Notes under the pieces: generated by a model
Told to the model about the DNA's origin: nothing
Seen by the model: the letters and a program-made list of their open reading frames with translations, nothing else
Database searches by the model: none
Origin: Sphingomonas glacialis
GTDB lineage: Bacteria > Pseudomonadota > Alphaproteobacteria > Sphingomonadales > Sphingomonadaceae
DNA: 64,000 nt
Reading direction: 5' to 3'
Assembly: GCF_006439055.1 (NCBI RefSeq)
Contig: NZ_RCZC01000002.1
Location: 1,521,979-1,585,978 of the forward strand
Program-made: the position numbers and the translations under genes
In this document: piece after piece, positions 38,332 to 45,220 of the stretch
How the letters are laid out: each line of letters begins with the position of its first letter
Position numbering within the stretch: the first letter of the stretch is position 1

Positions 38332-38530
38332 TCGCCGGACCTCGATCCGCTCGGCGCGCCCCTGGGAACGCCACCCGCGCCATCCGGTTTCGGCGGCTCG
38401 CGCCACCCCGCGCCGCGAGCGACGCCAGGTCTTACGTTCGGTCGCCAGGGTCGGGTCGGTGCTTTCGCGCCGTGGTACCCGTGACCCTGGTGGCCAGCAT
38501 CGCGGTCGCGTTGCCGTGACCGCCCTGCTT
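38332..38530. ncRNA. Candidate structured RNA in the ribF downstream region
   Basis: Three strong stems occur here: GCTCGCG/CGCGAGC (38396-38420), a 13-bp paired hairpin with inner helices GGGT/ACCC and CGGTGC/GCGCCG (38440-38495), and GCGGTC/GACCGC (about 38502-38523). The middle hairpin pairs fully with G-U wobbles on the plus strand, whereas the adjacent terminator suits the minus strand, so the transcribed strand is unclear. No protein frame is convincing. It matches no RNase P, tmRNA or SRP signature I can recognise. Confidence 0.35.
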
Positions 38531-38957
38531 TCGGCATCTTGGATCGAGGCCGCTTCCCTCCGAAAAGGGGACTGCCGCGTCGTCCGATACCGGCATCGCT
38601 TCGCGTCATTCCGAAGAAAAGGCGGTTCGCGATACCTTTGGAAGCCCGTGTCCGGCGCACCACGGCCGAGCTTGCGCGCGGGCTCGTGGATTTGCCGTCA
38701 CCGTTCCTCCGCCGCGACACCGACCTGGTTTCCGAAAGGCACCATGGCCAGCTTCGCGACATAAGCGCCTGATGTCCCGCCAGTTTCCTGTCACGCCATC
38801 GTTTGCCTACAGTCGAGAGGCTCTCACGACTTGCGAGTCGCACCAAGCCGGCAAATGCTGTCGACGGGCTGTGAATAGTGTGGATATCGTGGACAGATCA
38901 GCACTGTCTTTCCCGGCGATATCGGCAGCCTTCGACTTCCTGAACGCGAGGTTGTTT
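38531..38957. other. Gene-free stretch between ribF region and glycine-zipper gene
   Basis: No convincing coding frame or known RNA is seen in this stretch. A minus-strand frame of about 30 codons has a GAGGAAC Shine-Dalgarno-like start near 38695, but its product is Arg/Pro-rich and unsupported. Confidence 0.4.
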
Positions 38958-38966
38958 CAGGTTCAT

Positions 38967-38992
38967 GCAACCTGACTAAAACGCCCATCGTT
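38967..38992 (+). promoter_or_regulatory. EcfG-like promoter for the first glycine-zipper gene
   Basis: GCAAC, 17 bases, then CGTT resembles the general-stress sigma consensus GGAAC-N16/17-CGTT with one -35 mismatch. The -35 lies in a small palindrome, CAGGTTCATGCAACCTG (38958-38974). The paralogue at 39974 has nearly the same arrangement. Confidence 0.5.
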
Positions 38993-39043
38993 ACCTCTTT
39001 GGAATTCATCCAGAGCATAACGCATTCCATGGGAGCCTTACCA

Positions 39044-39364
39044 ATGCGTACCTTGATCCTCGCGCTCAGCGCCGCCGCCGTCACCATCCCCGCAACGATG
39101 GTCGCCCCCGCGACGCACGCCGAAGCGCGCGAGCGCCATCATTATCAGCCGCGCGTTTATGAGGGCCGCGATGGTCGCCGCTATTGCCGCCATTCGGATG
39201 GCACGACCGGGCTGCTCGTCGGCGGTGTCGGTGGCGCACTCCTCGGCAATTCGATCGCGGGGCGCGGTGACAAGACGCTCGGCACGGTGCTCGGCGGTGT
39301 CGCCGGAGCCTTCGGCGGCCGCGCGCTCGATCGCGCCAGCACCGCGGATCGCCGCTGCAACTAA
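39044..39364 (+). CDS. Glycine-zipper 2TM domain exported protein
   Basis: This 106-residue protein has an N-terminal signal peptide (MRTLILALSAAAVTIPATMV, cleavage near HAEA). After a short His/Arg-rich linker it carries a Gly-zipper 2TM domain: GLLVGGVGGALLGNSIAG and TLGTVLGGVAGAFGGRALD. The Cys pair in RYCRHSDGTT and the final RRCN may form a disulfide. Such proteins associate with the outer envelope, with no known catalytic role. The ATG at 39044 has GGGAG upstream. Its domain is closely similar to that encoded at 39974, so the two are tandem paralogues flanking an OsmC gene. A stress promoter is likely. Confidence 0.88.
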   Translation: MRTLILALSAAAVTIPATMVAPATHAEARERHHYQPRVYEGRDGRRYCRHSDGTTGLLVGGVGGALLGNSIAGRGDKTLGTVLGGVAGAFGGRALDRASTADRRCN

Positions 39365-39388
39365 GGCGTCGCATACGGCGTATAGCAC

Positions 39389-39421
39389 AGGCGCGGATCG
39401 GCAACGGTCCGCGCCTTATCT
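39389..39421 (+). terminator. Intrinsic terminator after the first glycine-zipper gene
   Basis: GGCGCGGA and TCCGCGCC form a perfect 8-bp stem around a 10-base loop, followed by TTATCTTTT. It ends just before the Shine-Dalgarno (TGGAGA) of the OsmC gene. Confidence 0.75.
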
Positions 39422-39436
39422 TTTGGAGAAGACCCC

Positions 39437-39865
39437 ATGACGACTCGCAGCGGATCGGCCAGCTATGATGGCCTTGGCAAGGACGGCAAAGGCCATGTCT
39501 CGACGCAATCGGGCGTGCTGTCCGACACGCAATACGGCTTCAACAGCCGTTTCGAAAACGGCGCGGGCACCAACCCCGAGGAATTGATCGCGGCCGCGCA
39601 TGCGAGCTGCTTCACCATGGCGCTGAGCTTCGCGCTCGCCGGTGCCGGTTTCAGCGACGGCAAGCTCGAAACGACCGCCAAGGTGACGATCGACAAGGAT
39701 GGCGATGGCTTCACCATCACCAAGTCCGCGCTCGACCTGAAGGCGACGATCGAAGGCATTTCGCCCGAGCAATTCGAGACGATCGCCTTGGATGCAAAAG
39801 AAAATTGCCCGGTTTCCAAAGTGCTGAAGGCCGAAGTGACGCTGACGCACAGTCTCAACGGCTAA
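39437..39865 (+). CDS. osmC: OsmC/Ohr-family peroxiredoxin-like protein
   Basis: This 142-residue OsmC-type protein has the two redox cysteines at C58 (AAHASCFTMAL) and C124 (KENCPVSK). Its spacing and sequence are closer to OsmC than to Ohr. The family reduces organic hydroperoxides by a thiol mechanism and is commonly osmotically or stress-induced. TGGAGA precedes the ATG. It lies between two glycine-zipper paralogues whose promoters look EcfG-like, which fits a general stress cluster. A terminator upstream implies either read-through or its own promoter. Confidence 0.93.
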   Translation: MTTRSGSASYDGLGKDGKGHVSTQSGVLSDTQYGFNSRFENGAGTNPEELIAAAHASCFTMALSFALAGAGFSDGKLETTAKVTIDKDGDGFTITKSALDLKATIEGISPEQFETIALDAKENCPVSKVLKAEVTLTHSLNG

Positions 39866-39906
39866 ACGCTTGCGGGGGCGTGAACGGACTGTAGTTTTCC
39901 GTTCAC

Positions 39907-39931
39907 GCAACCTCTGCCTGCGCGTACCGTT
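39907..39931 (+). promoter_or_regulatory. EcfG-like promoter for the second glycine-zipper gene
   Basis: GCAAC, 16 bases, then CGTT, preceded by the same GTTCA-GCAACCT context seen before the paralogue at 39044. The -10 lies about 40 bp upstream of the start codon. Confidence 0.5.
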
Positions 39932-39973
39932 CTACCTGTAATCCAGCACGGATTGCCTCAAGGAGCATTCGAC

Positions 39974-40519
39974 ATGCGCAAGTTTTTTCTCGCCGCGGTG
40001 ATGGCCGCGACCTCGCTTTCCGCGATCCCCGCTACCGCCCAGGATTATCGTGGCGACCGGCAGGATCAGCGCGGCGATGATCGCGGTGACCGTCGCGACG
40101 ACCGCGCTGACCGCCGCGACGACCGCCGCGATTATCGCCAGGACGCGCGTCAGGACTGGCGCCAGGACCGCCTCCAGGACGCACGTCAGCGCAATTGGCA
40201 GCAGTATCGCGGCTATGATTATAATCGGTTCGAGCCAGGCCAGCGTACGTATCTCGCCGACCGCTACTATCGCGACGGCAGCTACTACCAGCCGCGCCGC
40301 CTGGGTCGCAACGACCGCATCTATCGTGGTGGCGACAACCGGTATTACTGCCGCCGCAGCGACGGGACGACCGGCCTGATCATCGGCGGTCTGGCAGGTG
40401 GCCTGCTCGGTAATTCGCTCGCGAGCGGCGGATCGCGCACGCTGGGCACGTTGATCGGCGGCGGTGCGGGCGCGCTGCTCGGCCAGTCGGTCGATCGCGG
40501 CCAGGTACAGTGCCGCTAA
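39974..40519 (+). CDS. Glycine-zipper 2TM protein with Arg/Asp-rich repeat region
   Basis: This 181-residue exported protein has a signal peptide (MRKFFLAAVMAATSLSAIPA, cleavage near TAQ). A highly charged region at ~25-75 follows, made of repeated DRRDDR/DRGDRR-type units, then a Tyr/Arg-rich segment. The C-terminal glycine-zipper pair is GLIIGGLAGGLLGNSLASG and TLGTLIGGGAGALLGQSVD. The DGTTGL core and flanking Cys match the paralogue at 39044. AAGGAG precedes the ATG at 39974. The charged repeats resemble RcnB-like envelope proteins, which may bind anions or metals; that is speculative. Confidence 0.88.
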   Translation: MRKFFLAAVMAATSLSAIPATAQDYRGDRQDQRGDDRGDRRDDRADRRDDRRDYRQDARQDWRQDRLQDARQRNWQQYRGYDYNRFEPGQRTYLADRYYRDGSYYQPRRLGRNDRIYRGGDNRYYCRRSDGTTGLIIGGLAGGLLGNSLASGGSRTLGTLIGGGAGALLGQSVDRGQVQCR

Positions 40520-40542
40520 GCGCGACACGCAGCTGAACGAAG

Positions 40543-40572
40543 GGCCCGGCGTGAAAGCGTCGGGCCTTTTGG
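40543..40572 (+). terminator. Intrinsic terminator after the second glycine-zipper gene
   Basis: GGCCCGGCG and CGTCGGGCC form a 9-bp stem (one mismatch or wobble) around GTGAAAG, followed by TTTTGG. It separates this gene from the convergent small membrane-protein gene. Confidence 0.75.
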
Positions 40573-40574
40573 TG

Positions 40575-40805
40575 TCAGAGCAGGCCGCCGCCGAGGATCA
40601 GGCGGATTACCGCGACGACGAGCACGAACAGGTTGAAGTTGCGCCCCGAGCGATACCCCGACAGCATCCCGATCGCCGCGCCGACGATCGCGAGCGGGAT
40701 CGCGAGATAATTGGCGAGGCCGAAGAACGGCACCAGGCCGACGAGCGCCACCGGTAAGGCGACGAGCCCGACGAAGATCGAAATCAGATTGACGATGAGT
40801 CCCAT
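40575..40805 (-). CDS. Small two-helix membrane protein
   Basis: This 76-residue hydrophobic protein has predicted helices around LISIFVGLVALPVALVGLVP, YLAIPLAIVGAAIGMLSGY and FVLVVAVIRLILGGGLL, separated by a short basic loop (YRSGRN). The ATG at 40805 gives a normal membrane-protein N-terminus; the in-frame extension to 40841 is not needed. Function is unknown. It is convergent with the glycine-zipper gene and shares its terminator region. Confidence 0.75.
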   Translation of the reverse strand: MGLIVNLISIFVGLVALPVALVGLVPFFGLANYLAIPLAIVGAAIGMLSGYRSGRNFNLFVLVVAVIRLILGGGLL

Positions 40806-40929
40806 ATCCGGACCATGAACCAAGATAAGATGCGTGCGCAAGCCACGGATCGGCGGCTATGCTATGCAGAACCGATTATTAACCGCGCACGCGCCATAGC
40901 GCTGGGTGGATGGGGGAGCGTGGACGTCG

Positions 40930-41709
40930 ATGGGTCGTAGCCGGGTCTTGCTGAGCGTCGTGATACTGCCATTGGCGTTGGCCGCATGCGGCAAGCGCGA
41001 GGGCGAGCGCGATCTCGACACGCTCGACAACGAACTGGTCGATGCCGGCGCCGCCGCCCCGAACAGCAGCGACCCGGCGATGACCGCAGCGCTACATGAT
41101 CAGATCATGGTCGATCCGTCGCTCGCGCAGCGTTCGAACGCGAACAGCGTCCGCCCCCCGGCCCAGCCCTATTCGGGCGGCGTCCCGCCGGTGACGATCG
41201 CGCAGAGCGCGGGCAGCGCCGCCGGGACCGACGGCGCCGCGGTGAGCCAGCGCGCCAAGCAGGCCCCCGCCCCCACTTCGAAGACCTGCCCCAATTGCCA
41301 GGTGGCCCGCGATTCGCTGACGCTCGGCGCACTCGCCGCCGGCCAGAGCGACAAGCGCACCAGCGGTTGCGCCGGCGCAATGCGCTATTCGGCCAGCTGG
41401 GCCGACCGCGTGCCTGCCGACGTGCCGCTCTATCCGGCCGCGCGCGTCGTCGAAGCGGCCGGCGCGGAGACCGGTGCCTGCCATCTGCGCGCAGTCAGCT
41501 TCGCGACCAACGCGTCGCTCAAGACGGTGATCGACTGGTATTATACCCGCGTCACCAATGCCGGCTTCAGCGCCGATCATCAGTCCGACGGCGCCGAACA
41601 TACGCTCGGCGGGACGCGGCAGCGCGATGGCGGAGCCTATGTGCTCTACCTCACCAGCCGCCGCGACGGCGGGACCGATGTCGATATGGTGGCGAATAAC
41701 GGGCGCTAG
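40930..41709 (+). CDS. Hypothetical lipoprotein
   Basis: The 259-residue product has a lipoprotein signal with lipobox LALAAC (Cys at ~20). A disordered Ala/Ser/Pro-rich region follows (~20-125, including a CPNC motif). The C-terminal domain is folded (~135-259), with DVPLYPAARVVEAAG, a Cys pair and VIDWYYTRVTNAGFSADHQ. That domain looks like a conserved sphingomonad outer-membrane lipoprotein domain of unknown function. The ATG at 40930 is chosen because it begins a clean signal peptide. No operon partner is evident. Confidence 0.8.
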   Translation: MGRSRVLLSVVILPLALAACGKREGERDLDTLDNELVDAGAAAPNSSDPAMTAALHDQIMVDPSLAQRSNANSVRPPAQPYSGGVPPVTIAQSAGSAAGTDGAAVSQRAKQAPAPTSKTCPNCQVARDSLTLGALAAGQSDKRTSGCAGAMRYSASWADRVPADVPLYPAARVVEAAGAETGACHLRAVSFATNASLKTVIDWYYTRVTNAGFSADHQSDGAEHTLGGTRQRDGGAYVLYLTSRRDGGTDVDMVANNGR

Positions 41710-41814
41710 GCAATTCCTGCCCCGCGAACCGGGGGAGGCATAAGCACTCGCGCAAAATAAGCGCTTTCGCGCGCGAGGTTCTCATTGCGTGCGATTCGCG
41801 CTAACGGACGCAGC

Positions 41815-42189
41815 ATGTATCATCTCATCCTCGTCATGGCGGGCGGCGCGCTCGGTTCCGCCGCGCGTTTCCTCGTCGGACACGCCACGCTCGCGCGCTT
41901 CGGCCCCGATTATCCCTTTGGCACGCTGACCGTGAATATCGTCGGCGGTTTCGCGATGGGGCTGCTCGCCGGAATCCTCGCCCGCCACGCCGCCAGCGAG
42001 AGCTGGCACCTGCTTCTCGGCGTCGGCGTGCTCGGCGGCTTCACCACCTTTTCGACCTTCGCACTCGACGTCGTCACCTTGGCGCAGCGCGGCGACATGG
42101 CAACCGCGCTCGGCTACACGCTCGCCTCGGTGGTCGGTTCGATCGTCGCGGTGTTCCTCGGCCTTTCGCTGACGCGGGTGTCGGCATGA
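41815..42189 (+). CDS. crcB: Fluoride exporter CrcB
   Basis: This 124-residue four-helix protein has the Fluc signatures GGALGSAARFLVG, FPFGTL-like YPFGTLTVNIVGGF, and GGFTTFSTFALD with the conserved TFSTF. CrcB/Fluc dimers are fluoride channels that lower cytosolic fluoride. The ATG at 41815 gives the canonical N-terminus. I looked for a fluoride riboswitch upstream and did not find one. Its last four bases overlap the rluC start (ATGA), so the two are coupled. Confidence 0.95.
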   Translation: MYHLILVMAGGALGSAARFLVGHATLARFGPDYPFGTLTVNIVGGFAMGLLAGILARHAASESWHLLLGVGVLGGFTTFSTFALDVVTLAQRGDMATALGYTLASVVGSIVAVFLGLSLTRVSA

Positions 42190-43307
42190 GCAAGGCTCCC
42201 ACCACCGCCACCACCAAGGCGACTTCCGACGTCCGCCAGTTCAACGTCGGCGCCGACGATGACGGCATCCGGCTCGACCGCTGGTTCAAGCGGCATCTGC
42301 CCGACACCAGCTTCACCACGGTCGCCAAATGGGCGCGCACCGGCCAGCTGCGCATCGACGGCGCGCGCGCCAAGCCCGGCGATCATGTCGTCGCCGGCCA
42401 GTCGATCCGCGTGCCCCCGGCCGAGCCGGTCCGCGTCGATGCCCCCGTCAAGCGCGAGCGCCCGCCGCTCAGCGACGACGAAATGACCTTCGCGCGCGAA
42501 ATGGTGATCCACCGCGACGCGCAGGTGATCGTGCTCAACAAGCCGCCAGGCCTCGCGACGCAGGGCGGGACCAAGACGATCGAGCATGTCGACGGCTTGC
42601 TCGACGCGCTGCAGGACGATCTCGAGGGTCGCCCCAAGCTCGTCCACCGTCTCGACAAGGATACGTCGGGCGCGCTCGTCATCGCCCGCACCGCGCGCGC
42701 GGCGGGGTTCCTGTCGAAATCCTTCTCGTCGCGCACCGCGCGGAAGACCTATTGGGCGCTCGTCGTCGGTGTTCCCTCGATCGAGGACGGCACGATCGAA
42801 CTGCCGATCGGCAAGCAGCCCGGCTCGGGCGGCGAGAAGATGCACGTCGACGAGAAGGAGGGCAGCCCGGCTCGTACGCGCTACCGCGTGATCGAGATGG
42901 CGGGGACGACCACCGCCTGGGTCGAGCTGATCCCGTACACCGGGCGCACGCACCAGCTGCGAGTCCATCTCGCGGCGATCGGCCATCCGATCGTCGGCGA
43001 CGGGAAGTATGGCGGTCAGGCCGCGTTCCTGACGGGCAACATCAGCCGCAAAATGCATCTGCATTCGCGCCGCATCCGCATCGATCACCCCGATGGCGGG
43101 CAGATCGACGTCCAGGCCGAACTGCCGACGCATTTCGCCGAGAGCCTCAAGCAGCTCGGTTTCGACGAGATGCTCGGCAACACCATGCCGCTCGAGGAGC
43201 CGCCACCCCCAAGCCGCGCGGTCAAGAAGCAGCAGGCGCGCCAGCACAACAAGACGATGCGCAAGGACCGCAAGGGCGAGCGCCGCCGCCGCGGCGCGGC
43301 GACGTAA
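42186..43307 (+). CDS. rluC: 23S rRNA pseudouridine synthase (RluC/RluD family)
   Basis: The 373-residue enzyme has an S4 RNA-binding domain (~25-75, DGIRLDRWFKRHLPDTSF) and a PseudoU_synth_2 catalytic domain. The catalytic Asp (~156) falls in VHRLDKDTSGALV, and the TGRTHQLRVHLAAIGHPIVGD block is present. It isomerises uridines in 23S rRNA; whether the sites are those of RluC or RluD cannot be read directly, though RluC-like is the better fit. The basic C-terminal tail (RKDRKGERRRRGAAT) is an extension. It is coupled to crcB. Confidence 0.9.
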   Translation: MSKAPTTATTKATSDVRQFNVGADDDGIRLDRWFKRHLPDTSFTTVAKWARTGQLRIDGARAKPGDHVVAGQSIRVPPAEPVRVDAPVKRERPPLSDDEMTFAREMVIHRDAQVIVLNKPPGLATQGGTKTIEHVDGLLDALQDDLEGRPKLVHRLDKDTSGALVIARTARAAGFLSKSFSSRTARKTYWALVVGVPSIEDGTIELPIGKQPGSGGEKMHVDEKEGSPARTRYRVIEMAGTTTAWVELIPYTGRTHQLRVHLAAIGHPIVGDGKYGGQAAFLTGNISRKMHLHSRRIRIDHPDGGQIDVQAELPTHFAESLKQLGFDEMLGNTMPLEEPPPPSRAVKKQQARQHNKTMRKDRKGERRRRGAAT

Positions 43308-43323
43308 GCGCCGCGCGCGGCTG

Positions 43324-43935
43324 ATGCACCCCGATTCGACCTTCCGCTGGGAAGATCGCGCGGCGATGCGCGATCTGGTGCGCGAGCTTGGTTTCGGGAC
43401 GCTGTTCGCCGCGACGCCCGACGGGCCGCGCGTGGTCCATCTGCCGGTGGTGTGGCTCGATGAGACCACCCTCGCGCTCCATGTCTCGCGCGGCAATGGC
43501 ATCACCAAGCATCTCGATGGCGCGACCGGGCTGTTCGTCGCGCAAGGGCCTGACGGCTATATCAGCCCCGACTGGTACGATCTCGGCAACGAGCAGGTCC
43601 CGACGTGGAATTACGTCGCGGTCGAGCTCGAGGGCCGGATGCGTCGGATGGATCAGGCGGGACTGGTCGCACAGCTCGACCAGCTCTCGGCCGAACAGGA
43701 GGCACGGCTCGCCCCCAAGCCCGCCTGGACGCGCGCGAAGATGACCCCTTCCGTGTTCGAGCAGATGACGCGCGGGATCGTCGGCTTCACGCTCGAGGTG
43801 CAAGGCTGGCGCGGCACGCGCAAGCTCGGGCAGAACAAGCCCGAGGCGGCGCGGCTGTCGGCGGCGGAGGGTGTCGAGGCGGCCGGACGGCGCGGGATCG
43901 CCTATTGGATGCGCAACCCCGGGATGCGGAGTTAG
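43324..43935 (+). CDS. PaiB-like FMN-binding split-barrel protein
   Basis: This 203-residue protein resembles the PaiB/FMN-binding negative regulator family. Signatures are GFGTLFAATPDGPRVVHLPV, GNGITKHLDG, the WYDLGNEQVPTWNYVAVELEG block and a C-terminal VQGWRGTRKLGQNK. It has the family's usual length. The family takes part in flavin-dependent or regulatory functions, with the exact role unknown here. It is 16 bp downstream of rluC and 4 bp before the HAD gene, forming a run of closely packed plus-strand genes. Confidence 0.88.
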   Translation: MHPDSTFRWEDRAAMRDLVRELGFGTLFAATPDGPRVVHLPVVWLDETTLALHVSRGNGITKHLDGATGLFVAQGPDGYISPDWYDLGNEQVPTWNYVAVELEGRMRRMDQAGLVAQLDQLSAEQEARLAPKPAWTRAKMTPSVFEQMTRGIVGFTLEVQGWRGTRKLGQNKPEAARLSAAEGVEAAGRRGIAYWMRNPGMRS

Positions 43936-43939
43936 ACCG

Positions 43940-44620
43940 ATGCCGAACCCCCTCCCCAACCGCCTCGCACTGTTCGATTGCGACGGCACGCTGGTCGACA
44001 GCCAGGACAATATCTGTCGCTCGGTCGAGGAAGCCTTCGGCATCGCGCAGATCGCCGCGCCGTCGCGCGCCGCGATCCGCCGGATCGTCGGGCTGAGCCT
44101 GGTCGAGGCGATGCAGACGCTGCTGCCGGGCGGTGAAGACGCGCTGCACCGCAGCCTGGCGCAGGATTACAAGGACGCCTTCTTCCGCCTGCGCACTTCG
44201 GGCGCGATGGCGGAGGAGCCGCTGTACGATGGCATCATCGACGTGCTCGATACGCTCGCGGCGGACGGCTGGGTGCTCGGCGTCGCCACCGGCAAGTCCG
44301 ACCGTGGCCTCGCGCATATCCTCGCGCATCACGGGATCGCCGCGCGCTTCGTCACGCTGCAGACCGCCGATCGCCACCCCTCGAAACCGCATCCCTCGAT
44401 GATCGAGACCGCGATGGCCGATGCCGGCGCGGTGCCGGCAACGACGGTGATGATCGGCGACACCAGCTTCGACATGCTGATGGCGCGCGCCGCGGGCGTG
44501 CGCGCGCTCGGCGTGGCATGGGGCTATCACCCGACCGACGAGCTGACCGCCGCCGGTGCGCATGCCATCGCCGAGGCCGTGCCGGCGTTGCCGACCCTCA
44601 TGCAGGAGCCGATCGCGTGA
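43940..44620 (+). CDS. HAD-superfamily phosphatase (Gph-like)
   Basis: This 226-residue haloacid-dehalogenase hydrolase has the nucleophile motif FDCDGTLVDS (D13, D15), a cap domain, motif II/III residues GVATGKSDRG and KPHP, and motif IV MIGDTSFDMLMARAAG. It most resembles phosphoglycolate phosphatase-like enzymes, but the substrate is not certain. It starts 4 bp after the PaiB-like gene, and its stop overlaps the next GTG start (GTGA). Confidence 0.9.
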   Translation: MPNPLPNRLALFDCDGTLVDSQDNICRSVEEAFGIAQIAAPSRAAIRRIVGLSLVEAMQTLLPGGEDALHRSLAQDYKDAFFRLRTSGAMAEEPLYDGIIDVLDTLAADGWVLGVATGKSDRGLAHILAHHGIAARFVTLQTADRHPSKPHPSMIETAMADAGAVPATTVMIGDTSFDMLMARAAGVRALGVAWGYHPTDELTAAGAHAIAEAVPALPTLMQEPIA

Positions 44621-44838
44621 CCGATCCCGACACGACCGCGCGCAATCGCTATTTCCTGATAACGGGCACGCGCCTGGCAGGGGCTGCGGGCGCGATCCTC
44701 GGGCTGATCCTGATCGCGCGCGCCGAGGCGACGCTGCCCAAGGTGATCGGCACCGCGCTGGTGCTCTTGGCGCTGCTGATGATCGCGATCGTCCCGCGAT
44801 CATTGGCGCGCCGCTGGCGCACCCCGCCCGAGGCCTGA
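44617..44838 (+). CDS. Small membrane protein coupled to the HAD gene
   Basis: This 73-residue protein has two predicted membrane helices, around LAGAAGAILGLILIARA and VIGTALVLLALLMIAIVP, and a basic C-terminus. The GTG start at 44617 overlaps the upstream stop, with CAGGAG at proper distance. It has no known function. Small proteins of this type commonly follow HAD genes in sphingomonads. Confidence 0.75.
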   Translation: MTDPDTTARNRYFLITGTRLAGAAGAILGLILIARAEATLPKVIGTALVLLALLMIAIVPRSLARRWRTPPEA

Positions 44839-44851
44839 CGCGCAAACCGCC

Positions 44852-45109
44852 TCAGGGCTGCGTCTCGACCAGCTCGGCAATCTCGAAGACATGGCTCTTC
44901 CAGCCGCGCTGTGCCGCTGCCTCGGCGAGCGCCGATTTCTTGCGCTTGGCCTCCGCAAGCGACTTGGTATGCCCCCAGAACACCTCGCTCTTGCCATTGG
45001 CAAGCAGCGCGACGATCCGCCAGTAATGCGTGAACGCCGTGCTCGTCGGCCCGATCGTCTTGACATAGCCATCGGGCAGGGTCGCGGTGAGGTAGCGCTT
45101 CTTGGCCAC
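44852..45109 (-). CDS. Conserved hypothetical protein (85 residues)
   Basis: This soluble basic protein contains AKKRYLTATLPDGYVKTI and SLAEAKRKKSALAEAA. I do not recognise a domain. It starts with GTG at 45109. No clear Shine-Dalgarno precedes the GTG, but a 13-codon leader frame with a strong AGGAG ends 2 bases before it, suggesting coupled translation. Confidence 0.65.
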   Translation of the reverse strand: MAKKRYLTATLPDGYVKTIGPTSTAFTHYWRIVALLANGKSEVFWGHTKSLAEAKRKKSALAEAAAQRGWKSHVFEIAELVETQP

Positions 45110-45111
45110 CG

Positions 45112-45153
45112 CTAGGCCGTCGCGCGGGGCGCACTAGCGCGATTGACGATCAT
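45112..45153 (-). CDS. Possible 13-codon leader peptide
   Basis: ATG at 45153 is preceded by GCAGGAG and reads MIVNRASAPRATA to a TAG, 2 bases before the GTG of the 85-residue protein in another frame. It may be a real upstream frame that delivers ribosomes to the weak GTG start. It may also be chance. Confidence 0.35.
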   Translation of the reverse strand: MIVNRASAPRATA

Positions 45154-45220
45154 CGGAACTCTCCTGCCATCGCGTCCCTTACGCCATGGCACGACGCTCC
45201 CGCCATCCCTTGCGCGACCG

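Noticed and set aside
36028..38406. 792-codon minus-strand frame opposite the dipeptidase and ribF
   Set aside because: It is a shadow frame across two well-supported plus-strand genes.
38271..38846. 191-codon minus-strand frame in the ribF downstream region
   Set aside because: Arg/Gly/Pro-rich throughout with no domain; it overlaps the structured RNA-like stems.
41710..41814. Fluoride riboswitch before crcB
   Set aside because: The conserved crcB-motif elements were looked for and not found in the 105-bp gap.
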